DNA of 64,000 bases from Euborellia annulipes (Eukaryota; Arthropoda; Insecta; Dermaptera; Anisolabididae). The first letter of the stretch is position 1, and every line of letters begins with the position of its first letter. Under the pieces are notes generated by a model, which was not told the DNA's origin, ran no database searches, and saw only the letters and a list, made by a program, of their open reading frames with translations. A program made the position numbers and the translations under genes. Below, piece after piece: positions 1 through 10,817 of this stretch. The DNA lies in NCBI GenBank assembly GCA_023213315.1, contig JAKCPI010002995.1, positions 46,124-110,123 of the forward strand. The letters run 5' to 3'.

Positions 1-156
1 TAATCGGTTATTCTTGAAATAAAGGAATTGAAAAATTATATCTTTTTTCATTAACTAAGTAGAGCTTTGCTTGAAAAATTTGTAGTTTTTTCAAACAACG
101 TTCTGTAAATTAGACAGTCAATATATCGTTTAAGATAGAGAAAATTTACGTTTTGA

Positions 157-237
157 TTGGGGCTCCCTGGACTCGAACCAGGACTTCCCCCTCGCGGAAG
201 AAGGATTACATTTATCCTAATATCGCCGGACCAATAT
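157..237 (-). mobile_element. tRNA-like relic or SINE head
   Basis: On the minus strand the T arm CCTGG-TTCGAGT-CCAGG is perfect and is preceded by an A-box-like TGGTCCGGCGATATTAGG. There is no matching 5' acceptor strand and T33 is missing in the likely anticodon loop, so it is not a working tRNA. Confidence 0.4.
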
Positions 238-1190
238 TGCATTAAATAAAAATTTATTTTAATGTTTACTAGCTGCATTTTGATCTTTGAATTTTTTACA
301 GCGCTATTCCGGCATGGGAGGCCATTTGTTTTAATTGATTGGTAGCCAATTCAAATGCGAACCCGTGACCCTTAGTTAATATTTCTAACCTAAAAGAGGG
401 GGTTTCAAACTTCTTTATATACACTGTAAAAAAAAATCTTAATTTTAGTGTGTTTTGGAATACTAAATTTACAAATTTCCCTTGTAAAATTACAATTTTC
501 TTCGAAAAATAGAGTTTGTATTGTAATTTTATAAATATTGTATAGTAATTTTCGTTAAAAATTGTATTTTTTTCGAAAGCAGTTTGGAAATTCAAAAATT
601 ACCACACAATTGCACTCTAATTTTCAAATGTCATTCTAAAATTACAATATATTTGTAAATGGTTTTTGCAAAGATATACTAAATTTAGTAGGTTTTCGTG
701 TAGGAAATATGCTTCCTAAACAATTGTAAAATTACAAACATTTTTTTACAGTGTAATATTCCTTTTTCAATTCAGCAGAAACCTTTTATAAATAAATAAA
801 ATATATCATATAAGCTTGAACAATGATACAAATTTGTAAAAAGTAAATTTTATTTGAACATCGAAATCTCAAAAAGTCTCAACAATTATATAATTTAATA
901 ATTAACAAAATTTCTGTAACACTCCCTTAAAGACCAGCAATCAACTCAGCCATGCCTATTGGGTTGCATATTAAGCAACATTGCAGGCAATATTTTCAAA
1001 ACGTTCTAAAACATGAATAATAATACAAGATGTGGATTTTTATTTACCAATTAATGAATAATAATAATGCTTATAAAATATTACTATATTTGAAATTTTA
1101 TTTAACATGTCGAAATTAATATTAGGCCTATATTTTAATTTTGGGATAAACTTTGATAGGAAAATTATTAAAAATAGAATAATTAAAAGA
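238..1190. other. AT-rich spacer, no gene seen
   Basis: Nothing but AT-rich sequence with a few words of the second SINE-like family (about 296-380). The open frames are random in composition. Confidence 0.6.
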
Positions 1191-1197
1191 AATCTAT

Positions 1198-2305
1198 TTA
1201 AAATCTTATACTTGTCAAGTTTCGTAACAACAAAAGAAATCTAGTTTGAGTGGTAACACAGCCCAGCACACAAGCATTCATTTCTTCTATCTTTTCCTTT
1301 ACAAGAGTAAACTGTGTTTCAAAGAATTTTGAGGGCAAGATGAGAATATACATTTTAAAAATCTGGTGTGACTGGCGCACAGCACACAACTTTCTCTTAC
1401 CTTCTATAATCGAAAGTTGTTTTCTGTGCTTGTCACACCAGATTTTTCGTGTCGACATATATTTAGTTTCCGACAGTACATACGAATTTCTTCTTTTTTT
1501 TTTTTTTAAACATTCACACTCACACTCACACAAACATTCACACTGTCTTTTCGGCAACTCAGGCCATATAAGACATTTACGACAACCGTTATTGATTTAA
1601 TATACATATATGGAGTCCAGGCATTCTTATTTAAGCCATTTGGTATCCAATTGGCTCAAATAAAATCATCGGACTGCCTGGGGTCCGAACCCGCGACGTT
1701 TGGTATATGAGGTTAGCACGCTAACCTCTACACCAAGCCCCGAGGGCACATACGAATTTCAAGATGTAAAATTTATAAGAATGGCAAAATATTTATATTT
1801 TGTTACCATGACAACCATTTCTCCTATCTTTTCTATGAAGTACAAGACTAAAGTTGTTTTTCAGAAGATTTCAATGACAAAATGAAAATATACATTTTAA
1901 AGAGAAACTAAAAAATAATTGATTTTTGAATTAAAAAAAAAATCGTTGGAGCGAATTTACAGAAAATCGAAAAAAAAACTGAAAAAATGCATCAGTAAGT
2001 GCTAGTAGGACCTACTCTTTGGGCGATTTTGATTAAAAGCTTCGTGTCACGTCCCATGGGGGTGCCTAACTTGAATATAAAATTTCAACCTCCTAGCTCT
2101 TTCCGTTCTTGAGATATTTTGTTCACAGACAGACATACACACACACACACAGACAGACCATGTCGCGAAAACCACTTTTTTGAATTCAGGGGTCCTCAAA
2201 ACGTGTATATCCATCAAAATCTTGACCTCGAATTTTTGACATGAATCCAATACTTTCTCTCTATATATATATTAACATATATATAGAGGTAAGAGAAAGT
2301 AAAAA
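1198..2305 (-). repeat. Repeat B copy with SINE inside
   Basis: Repeat B is an interspersed family of about 0.8-0.9 kb. Order of words (in the opposite orientation to this copy): TTACTTTCTCTTACCTCTAT, ATCAAAATCTTGACATCGAA in reverse, a CAGA-rich microsatellite, AAGTACTAGTACTTTACTGA, CTTTAAAATGTATATTCTCA, and a terminal hairpin around CTGGTGTGACAAGCACAG. No coding frame. This copy contains the SINE at 1491-1747. Confidence 0.8.
1491..1747 (-). mobile_element. tRNA-derived SINE, full length
   Basis: Reading on the minus strand: head GGGGCTTGGTGTAGAGGTTAG with an A box, GGGTTCGGACCCC as B box, a middle with an inverted pair around AAATAAGAATGCCTGG, then GTTGCCGAAAAGAC, TGTGAG repeats and a poly-A tail. 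Target duplication ACATACGAATTTC (1478-1490, 1748-1760), 13 bp exact, typical of LINE-driven insertion. It sits inside Repeat B. Confidence 0.92.
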
Positions 2306-3261
2306 GGATCTAAAAATTATGAATGATTTATGAATTTTAACCAAAATAGTTTAAGCAAATTTCGAGAAAATCGAAAAAAATTAAAAAACACATCAGTAAA
2401 GTACTACGAAATATTTTAAAGAAAAGAATACTAATACTTTTTGTCCGATTTTATTTAAAAAATTAATTTTGCACCTCTGGAGGGTAGCTAAATTAAATAT
2501 AAAAAATTCAACCTCGTCAAACCTTTTCAGACAAAGGGGATGAGAAAAAACTCTTATTATTAGAAATATCAATAATATTATGTAATTATTAATATTTATC
2601 AATCTTTATTGGCAGGAATGCTTTATAAGATTCCACTTTGAAAGGACTGAATTTGTAAATAAAAAAAAAAAAAAAAAAAACTTGACCCCCCTCACGTCCT
2701 AAAACCAAATCTCAGGACCACGCCTGAATATTTAAATTAAAAAAAATTTATTAATTTGGCTTTTTATAATATTTATGAAAAAAAAAAACTTGTTTGGAAT
2801 AGGAAGGAGTGGTCACGGTTATCTTGACGGATCTGATGCACATCCTTCAAGTAAAACCACAAAGAATACACTCTAGAATATCTAATGTTTCTCTCCATGC
2901 CAGATTTTTTTTTTTTGAAAAGACAATATTTTATCTTTTCAATATGTCATAGATAATTTTATACTTTGCTTTGAAGTACAATAAATAAAATAAAAGGGTG
3001 AAAAAAATATAATGGGATTCTCCCTTTTTATAGTCCTATACATATTTAATTAAAATTTATAAGATAATTATTTAAATTGTAATTTATAAACACTAGGTGA
3101 TATGTTTTAATATATTTTTTATATAAACATATCACCTTGTGTTTTTATTTTTAATTTAACTAATTAAATCACGTTTCAACTAGAGCCTACGATTACCAGT
3201 TTTAAATTTAATGTTAGCTAGAAGGTACTTTTTATTATTAATATTGTTATTTTGAAAATTT

Positions 3262-3545
3262 TTTAAAGCCTTCGATTTTCACAAATTAACGAGACGTTTC
3301 GGAAAAATTTTATTATACCATCATCAGTTCTTCAAAACTGTTTAGTTCTTGGAGTTGGTCATATGGGCACAATACATGCATATTTATGTATCTTATCAAC
3401 GGGTTGTAGAGAAGGATTCTCACTGAATAAATAAGACGGAACAACAATTTTAAAGGAGTGATGATAGGATAAGAAAATTTTCCCGAAACGTCACGTAAAA
3501 ATGTGTAAAAATCGGAGGCTATTTTTTTGCTACTGTGTATATTTT
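3262..3545. mobile_element. Penelope-like fragment, inverted pair
   Basis: CCTTCGATTTTCACAAATTA then GAGACGTTTCGG at the left, and CCGAAACGTCACG then AAAAATCGGAGGC at the right, face each other. The left part read on the minus strand is CTGATGA...CCGAAACGTC, the conserved core of a hammerhead ribozyme. Such motifs are known from the terminal repeats of Penelope-like retroelements. No reverse transcriptase remains. Confidence 0.5.
3293..3327 (-). ncRNA. Hammerhead-ribozyme-like core
   Basis: Minus strand: CTGATGA, about 20 bases, then CGAAACGTC. The core residues fit, but stem II can form only a few weak pairs (GG...CC), so activity is doubtful. Confidence 0.35.
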
Positions 3546-4115
3546 TTTTTACTTTCTCTTACCTCTATATTTTTTAATATATAGAAAAAGTATTGGATTC
3601 ATGTCAAAAATTCGATGTCAAGATTTTGATGGTTTTGAGGTGCCCTGAATCCAAAAAAGTGGTTTTCGCGACATGGTCTATCTGTGTGTGTCTGTGTTCA
3701 AGCATGAAGGAATTTAGCTATGAGGCTGAAATTTTATATTTAAGTTAAACACCCCCCAGGACCGGAAAAATAAGCTTTTGAACAAAATCGACCAAAAAGT
3801 ACTAGTACTTTACGGATGTACTTTTTCAATTTTTTTTTTGATTTTCTCTAAATTCGCTCCAACGATTTTTTTAAAAATTCATAAATCAATTATTTTTTAG
3901 GTTATCTTTAAAATGTATATTCTCATTTTGCCATTGAAATCTTCTGAAGACCACTTTACTCTTATACTTATTAGGAAAGATAGGAGAAATGGTTGTCTTG
4001 TTGCCATGGTAATAAAGTATAAATATTCTCCCAAATTTTACATCTTGAATTCTAAAATACGGCGGAAACTAAATATATCCCGACACAAAAAAATCTGCTG
4101 TGCGACCAGTTTTAT
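3546..4115 (+). repeat. Repeat B copy
   Basis: Runs from TTTACTTTCTCTTACCTCTA to the ATATCCCGACACAAAAAAAT-like end, lacking most of the terminal hairpin. A 74-codon frame at 3913-4137 is repeat sequence. Confidence 0.8.
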
Positions 4116-4391
4116 ATTTTTTTGCTGCTGTATATAGGCCTATAATCTGTTGTAGGCCTATATATAACCAGCCACTGACTTCATTGATTTAAATATTGTC
4201 AAGATTTAGAGGAATAAACATTAAAATAATGTAAAAAATACTATCAAAGATTTAGGTCGATGGAAGAGGAAGCTCTGGGCCCGAAAAAAATTGGCCCTTT
4301 CTCCGTAAAAATTTAATCTAAAATAACACACAGGAATTATATTATATAACAGAACCTCTCCGAAATTTAAAAATTTATATATAGGCCCTTT

Positions 4392-4659
4392 TTTTTTAAA
4401 AAAACATTCACACTTTTTTCTCATTCACACTCACATTCACGCACACATTCACTCAGTCTTTTGGGCAACTTAGGCCATTTAAGACTTTGACGATAACCGT
4501 TATATTAATAATATATATATTTGGGGTCCAGGCATTTCTATTTAAGTCATTTGGTATCCAAATGCCCTAAATATAATCATCGGATTGCCTGGGGTCCGAA
4601 CCCGCGACGTTCGGTATAGAAGGTAGGCACGCTACCAACTACTCCAAGCCCCGTGGGCC
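4392..4659 (-). mobile_element. tRNA-derived SINE, full length
   Basis: Same family as 1491-1747. Duplication TAGGCCCTTT (4382-4391 and 4660-4669). The tail reads ATTCACACTTTTTTCTCATT on the plus strand. Confidence 0.9.
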
Positions 4660-6964
4660 TAGGCCCTTTATATTTGTATATTTGTCTTTGCATAAATAAG
4701 ATTTGCCCCACACATGCCCGGTGAGCACTCTGTTAGATCCACTTCTGAATATTATATCATTTTCTCCCCCCCTCCTGTCGAACTTCCTTCTCCTAATTAT
4801 TTAAAATTAAAAAGAGACTTCATTCACCACAAACTATTTAATCTAATCAGCGACCTTGTCAGGATTCTTACACAAGGCCCAAATAAATTCTTATTTTTGA
4901 TTAAATCAATTATTAAATTTATTTATGTTCTTCTTTTTATTATAATTTTAATATGATTAAAATTTTTTTTTCTCTTTGAGGAGAGCTCTTTACGAAAAAA
5001 AAAATTTGAGTTGAGCTTAGGAATTCATAAAATGTGAGAAACAGAAAAAAATATCTACAGCTATAGTGTATTTAAAATGGAAACTCAACCAATTTCAAAT
5101 TGTTCAAAGAATTTTCAAATAAACTACAAAATGGGACGTTTCTTGATAATTGCAAAAAGTTGCTTCAGGCGCCGCGCGTTCGAAATACTTGACATTGGCT
5201 ATTTTTGGTTTTCGTTAAATAAAAAGAAAAAGAATTATAATTACTAAATTACTTCAACTAAAGTAAACATTATTTCCCCGGTAGTTGTTATTAACCTTGA
5301 ATGATTGATTCTAACTAAAATTATTATTCGGAATTTCCGCCAAGGTGAATGTTCGTTCTTTCTCTTCATATTGCTCAAAGACCAAAGAGAAAGAGTTCTG
5401 TCCCGACACGCCATGAATCTATTCTCCCGAAGGAAATCCCACAATCTGTAGAGGTCAAGGTAGGGGTCTCGAGTATGTAATTATATAAGCGACACATAAG
5501 TCAATTAAAAATTCACATATGACTGCGAAAATAATCGATAATTAAGACAACAAAAATAAATATTATGATTAAAAAAAAACAGCTAAGGAATTATATTACA
5601 CAAGTTTAATTATGGTTTAAATAAGCAGTGGCGTACCGAGGGGGAGGGCGGTCCGCCCCAGGCCCAGAGCCAGCTTAGGCCCCCACATATTTATAAAAAC
5701 AAAATTTAATGAAAATTTCTCTTTGAGAGGCTCTGTCCCCTTGGGGTTCAGGGATATACGGTATTTTAAAAATATTTTTGTGTATGGAGTCGAGGGATAT
5801 TTAAAGATGAGCACCCCACCCCCAAAAAAAATTCAATATAAGGCCCCCTCTTCTAGTGCCGCCCCAGGCCCCCAACGGCCTCGGTACGCCTCTGCGAGGG
5901 TGGTGAAGCTTATTGAAGATAGTAATAAATAATTTACGAAAAACGAACAACAAACACAGAATGGTGCTTCAGATTGTATCGGCGAAAGTTTCTAGACTAA
6001 AAAAGCGATTTTATCTCTACGTCAAAGATTTTCACATTTTTCTCGAAAACCGTTCGTTAGTCATATATAAAAAACTGTTAGAAGATATTACAAGCATTTT
6101 TTATAGATCTACAACTTTTGTATAACACTTTTTTGCATATAAATAATATTTTACAAGATAAAAAATAAAATGGATTTTTTCTGTGATTTTATGAATTTTT
6201 CGATTTTCAACGCTTTTGGGGCACCCTTTCCCTTTAACCGATAGAGCAGAAATTTTACACAGATTATTTTTTTCAGGCAATGGCACCAAACTAGAGGGTA
6301 GTGCAAATAAAAATGTTTACTTTGAAAAATAAGAGCCATCCTAGTATCAGATATTTCATATCAAATGTTTCTTAAATTATTGTAGCATTAAGGTAGTTGA
6401 GAGCAGGTTTCAGGGTAAGAAGGAACAAAATGTTACCTTTTCATTGACGCGCAGTGTGTAAGGTATAAATTATTAATCAATTAATTAATTCCCAAGGGCT
6501 CCAACAATTTCTAGCATTTTTGAGCATTTCTATGGATACTCAATGCAATTTTATATTTTGTTGGATAAACAACCCACATATCAAGAAATAGTCAAAAAAG
6601 ACTTAAAAATTATTGCATACTAGTTTAAATAGTTTATAAGTTTTAATTTTATAGTTTAAAATAAGAAGAATGTATATAATAATCGTAATATGGAAGATTG
6701 ACATAGTTATTAAGATAGAATGTCCATGGATCCCACCGGAATGGGAAGAGGAGGGAGCTTGGGTAAGATTTCAACAAGAGAGAGGAAATTGGAGCAATTT
6801 GACAAAGAAATCATTTAATTTTTTTTTTTTTTTAGAATTAATTCACCTATAAAAAATTCATCACATCACAACTTCCTTAACTCATCCTTCAATTCGGGCA
6901 TTCACCATATAAATTTATAACATCATCAATTAGTTTTAACCTTAACTAATAAGAAAAATCAAGA

Positions 6965-7075
6965 AAAAATGAAAAATAAAAAATAAAAATAAAAATAAAA
7001 ATAAAAAAAAAAATAAAAAAAATAAAAAAAATAAAAATAAAAAAAAAATAAAATAAAATAAAAATTTTTAATTTT
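6965..7075 (+). repeat. (AAAAAT)n simple repeat
   Basis: A-rich tract of AAAAAT/AAATA units next to the minisatellite in copy 1. The counterpart in copy 2 is the T-rich tract at 42176-42290. Confidence 0.85.
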
Positions 7076-7099
7076 ATATTCTTCATCTGCCAGGGAGAT

Positions 7100-7985
7100 G
7101 GTGGATGGATTGCGATTCGATGGGCTGGATTGCGATGCGATTTGATGAGGTGGATTGCGATGATGATGCGATGGAGGCGGCTTGCGATGCGATGAGGTGT
7201 ATTGCGATGCGATGCGATGAGGTGAGATGGATTGCGATGCAATGGGGTGAATTTCGATGCGATGTGATGAGGTGGATTTCGACGCGATGTGATGAGGTGG
7301 ATTTCGACGCGATGTGATGCGATGGGGTGAATTTCGATGTGATGAGGTGAATTGCGACGCGATGTGATGAGGTGGATTGCGACGCGATGTGATGAGGTGA
7401 ATTGCGACGCGATGTGATGAGGTGAATTCCGACGCGATGTGATGAGGTGGATTGCGACGCGATGTGATGCGATGGGGTGAATTTCGATGTGATGATGGTG
7501 GATTGCGAGCGCTATGCGATGAAGTGGATTGCGACGCGATGTGATGAGGTGGATTGCGACGCGATGTGATGAGGTGGATTGCGACGCGATGTGATGAGGT
7601 GGATTGCGACGCGATGTGATGAAGGGGTGGATTTCGACGCGATGTGATGAGGTGGATTGCGACGCGATGTGATGAGGTGGATTTCGACGCGATGTGATGA
7701 GGTGGATTGCGACGCGATGTGATGAGGTGGATTGCGACGCGATGTGATGAAGTGGATTTCGACGCGATGTGATGAGGTGGATTTCGACGCGATGAAGTGG
7801 ATTGCGATGCGATATGATGAGATGGATTCCGACGCGATGTGATGAGGTGGATTTCGACGCGATGAGAGTGGATTGCGATGCGATATGATGAGATGGATTC
7901 CGACGCGATATGATGAGGTGGATTCCGACGCGATGTGATGAGGTGGATTTCGACGCGATCTGATGAGGTGGATTTCGACGTAAAG
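7100..7985 (+). repeat. CpG-rich 25-bp minisatellite, about 35 units
   Basis: The unit is close to GATGTGATGAGGTGGATTGC plus GACGC, 25 bp, with three CpGs in GCGACGCGATG. Variants with GCGATGCGATG look like CpG decay. Because 25 is not a multiple of three and no phase of either common variant contains a stop on the minus strand, a 344-codon frame stays open across the array. I treat this as a by-product and not a gene. Confidence 0.9.
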
Positions 7986-8063
7986 TGCATCACGGATGTG
8001 GAACTTCAACTCCATCAGCTTCTGAGGCCACTACTCCACAGGTTAGGCTTTCATTCTTTATAC

Positions 8064-8249
8064 CAGCGGTTCCCAACCCGTGGGCCGCGGCCCAGTTGTG
8101 GGCCGCGAGCTGATTGGAACTGGGCCGCGGACGTCTATGAAAAGATAAAAATTATATATATTTATATAAAATTATATATATACACTGGGCCTCAGCGTTT
8201 CTTTTACGGAAAAAGTGGGCCGCACATCAAAAAAGGTTGGGAGCCACTG
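8064..8249 (+). mobile_element. 186-bp hAT-like element nested in copy 1
   Basis: Inverted ends CAGCGGTTCCCAACC and CAGTGGCTCCCAACC, flanked by the 8-bp duplication CTTTATAC (8056-8063, 8250-8257). The empty site is seen in copy 2. CAGTGGTTCCCAACC-type ends are typical of hAT elements. Confidence 0.92.
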
Positions 8250-9195
8250 CTTTATACCATCAGAGCAAAAGGAGAGAAAGTAGAAATTCTATAATCGGTA
8301 AATCGAAACAATGCTGTATATTTTGATAGGTTCGATAACTTTAGATAAAAAAAATTATTAAAAATTTGTCTTTGAGAGGGCCCGGTGCCTTCGGGGTTCA
8401 GGGAGATAAGGTATTTTAAAAATATTTCTATATATGGAGGAGGGGGATATGGTACAAAATATATTTAGGCCCTCGCTTCTAGTGACGCCCCAGGCCTCCA
8501 ACTGTCTCGGCACGCCCCTGTAAATAAGTACTTATTTCCCGTGGGCTTAGGTTAAAGTCTCGCTTCTTATTTTAGGGTCAGAAGTTCATTCCTGTGCGAC
8601 AAAAATATAAAATTAAATAATATAAATGATCCTAGAGCTCTTTTCAAGTAATTAAAAACGATTTGTTTTTGTTGAATTTTTTTGAATAGTTGGTACTCCA
8701 AAACAGCACTCTTTGAAGCTAATCTTTTTAATACAATATTTTAAAAATAATAATTTCTTACATTATATTTCAAATATCAATTTTCAGTCATTCATCCAAA
8801 AACGGTCCCTAATTTTTGGCCAGGCCTGCTGGTCGATTTAGAAATTTTGATTTCATTTGAAATTAAGTCTGATCGTATCTCTAGGTAGGTATCTGATACC
8901 GTTTAAATCAGAGTTTCTCAACCTTTTTTTGTGCTATACCCCTTCTAAGCCTACTCCTCGCCCTTAAATATACATTTTTAGGAAGAAAAAATAAGAAATT
9001 ATTGAGCAAACAAAACAGTAAGTAAATTTCCAAAACATTGTGCCCCTTAACAATCAAATTGCCTCCTTGTGAGAAGTGGGCCCCAAGTTGGGAAACTTCT
9101 ACCTTGTTTTGAATTAATTAAATAATAAATTAATAAGGTCGAAGAGAAGTTGCTGTTGATGTTATGGAATGGAAAAGAGCAAGTACAGGTGCAGC

Positions 9196-9385
9196 CAGGG
9201 CCGGATCTAGGGGGGGGCAGTGGGTGCATGTGCCCCGGGCGGCAGATATCAGGGGGCGGCAATTAAAGAAAGATTTACTAAAAAAAAAGGTAAAATGATA
9301 TGAATTTTGTACAGAAAATTTTAAGGAGGGGGCGGCAAATTAAATTTTGCCCCCCCCCCCTAAAAAATCTCGTAGTCCGGCCCTG
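9196..9385 (+). mobile_element. hAT-like MITE, CAGGGCCGGATCTAGG family (190 bp)
   Basis: Begins CAGGGCCGGATCTAGG and ends CCGGCCCTG, with the 8-bp duplication GGTGCAGC at 9188-9195 and 9386-9393. It split a Penelope-like fragment. Two more members are at 38207 and 53994. Confidence 0.88.
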
Positions 9386-9430
9386 GGTGCAGCAAACAAA
9401 GAGAGCCTGGAAGGCACCTGCCGAAAGGGA

Positions 9431-9466
9431 GACGTTTCGGACAAAATTTTATTTCTCCATCCTCAG
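9431..9466 (-). ncRNA. Hammerhead-ribozyme-like core
   Basis: Minus strand: CTGAGGA, TGGAG...TTTTGTCC, CGAAACGTC. CTGANGA and GAAA boxes are present and stem II can pair GGA with TCC. Confidence 0.4.
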
Positions 9467-10753
9467 TCCTTATAGACTCTCACGAAACATTGACACTCGC
9501 CAGTTTTTATAAAAAAATATACATGTGCACAAATTCTTGCCGAAAATTAATTCATTAGTTCATCAACAGTCACAAAAAAGAAACTATATTACTTATTTTA
9601 TTTTTCAAGTATTATTTACTTATTTTATATTTTATTTAGTATGGGTGTAACTTTTGGTTTTGCTTATATGTCTAAAACTATTGGATTAGGATGAGGTTTG
9701 GCAAATTTGTAGACACAATAAGTATTGTGGGGTATTAATCGGCCCCCAGAGAGCGGTGAATTATTATCTTTAATCAAGGTTTTCTCAGTTTTCACTGGAT
9801 TAAATATTTTACAATTCCGCCATAATAATTAAGACGTCTGTTTCCAGTCCTTGATCAAATTTCATAATAATCATAGAATAGGATTTATTCTCAAAATACG
9901 AAAAAAAACTGGGCATAAGTTTAATAGAGAAACTTTTATTTTTGTCTTTGAATTGTTTTCACACGTGAATAAATTCCAGCACAACTATAGTCAGCCAGAT
10001 AATGTAAAGAGAGGAAAAAGTAATGCTTCAGGACGATATATTTTATCATAACAGGAATGGGTGACCCAGCTCAAAAAGAAAGATGGACAACTTTTCTTTT
10101 ATTTTATTAAATGCCACAACCTAAAGGGGGATGGCGTCACAGATGTTTTTTTTTTGGAAGAGAAGCAGCTACCCCCTTGCCCCTCCCTGGATACGCCCAT
10201 AACAAAAGGAGAACCTTCAGAAAACTCAATTTCTTAGTTTTCTCTCTCCCTAAAAACAAGTCTCTTTAAAAAAATATTTGAATTTTTATTTGACTTTTCA
10301 AGCTCAGAGGTATAGGTCTCGCCTTTTGTACTAGGGGCCAGAAGTTCACTTCCCATTTCAAGCAGCGAAATTTTTTCTAAATTATAACCAGTTAATAGCG
10401 ACAAGATCTAAATAGGTTTAGATGATGAAAAGAAAGAAATATTTTTTTGGATATCCCCTTTAACCACGAATTTTTTTTTAGATTTTCTTATTTTTTTTTT
10501 TATTATATAATAAACAAAAATTAATTAAAACTCTTTTTATTCTCATTAATTAAAGCCTAATTAAAGAATTTCGGTAACCGGAAATATTTTTATAATTATG
10601 AAACGTAATTTACTCGTTTGTTTTTGTTATGCGAATTTTGTCGTAAATGAGAATCAACTTGTCTTGGTTGGTAATAATAGTGAAATTGATTTGGCTCTAG
10701 GGCTGTTTTTGTATCGTTAATGCCAGCGAAACAAACAAAATCTAAACCTATTC

Positions 10754-10764
10754 TATATATATAT
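10754..10764 (+). promoter_or_regulatory. TATA box of gene 1
   Basis: An alternating TATATATATAT lies 54 bp upstream of the gene 1 start codon. TCAAC and TTCACT, both possible initiators, sit about 30-37 bp downstream. That gives a short leader of about 30 bases. Confidence 0.5.
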
Positions 10765-10817
10765 CTAAAGGTAAGTGAATGTCAACATTCACTCTCATTA
10801 AATAAATCTAATTCATA

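Larger units (their letters stand above)
5626..8520 (+). mobile_element. hAT-like minisatellite element, copy 1 (2895 bp)
   Basis: Ends are CAGTGGCGTACCGAGG and (reverse) CAGGGGCGTGCCGAGAC, with the 8-bp target duplication TAAATAAG at 5618-5625 and 8521-8528. Inside are a terminal GC-rich block, a conserved AT-rich segment of about 1.1 kb, a poly(AAAAAT) tract, the 25-bp minisatellite at 7100-7985, a short unique piece with CACATCCGTGATGCAC (reverse), and a second terminal block. There is no transposase frame. A second element (8064-8249) is inserted in it. A sister copy lies inverted at 41027-43710. Confidence 0.9.
9160..9500 (-). mobile_element. Penelope-like fragment split by a hAT-like MITE
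   Basis: GGAAAAGAGCAAGTACAGGT (reverse of the family's CTGCTCTTGCTCCTTTTCC) continues after the 9196-9385 insertion with GGAGACGTTTCGGAC and CTCCATCCTCAGTCC. Confidence 0.5.
8529..10740. other. Repeat-rich spacer upstream of gene 1
   Basis: Apart from the hAT-like and Penelope-like pieces at 9160-9500 and degraded GC-rich element ends near 8900-9100 and 10120-10205, I see no gene. Confidence 0.6.

Noticed and set aside
157..237. Working tRNA gene
   Set aside because: The T arm is good but the acceptor stem does not close and the anticodon loop lacks T33.
2047..2250. 67-codon Cys/Val-rich frame
   Set aside because: It covers the CA/CAGA microsatellite of Repeat B, which yields alternating Val-Cys by chance.
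3913..4137. 74-codon frame in Repeat B
   Set aside because: The frame is made of repeat sequence shared with non-open copies elsewhere in the window.
6959..8015. Long His/Ser/Arg-rich open frames (344 and 167 codons) as a protein gene
   Set aside because: They run across the 25-bp minisatellite and the A-rich tract of a transposon; the openness follows from a repeat unit without stops, and the same holds in another frame.
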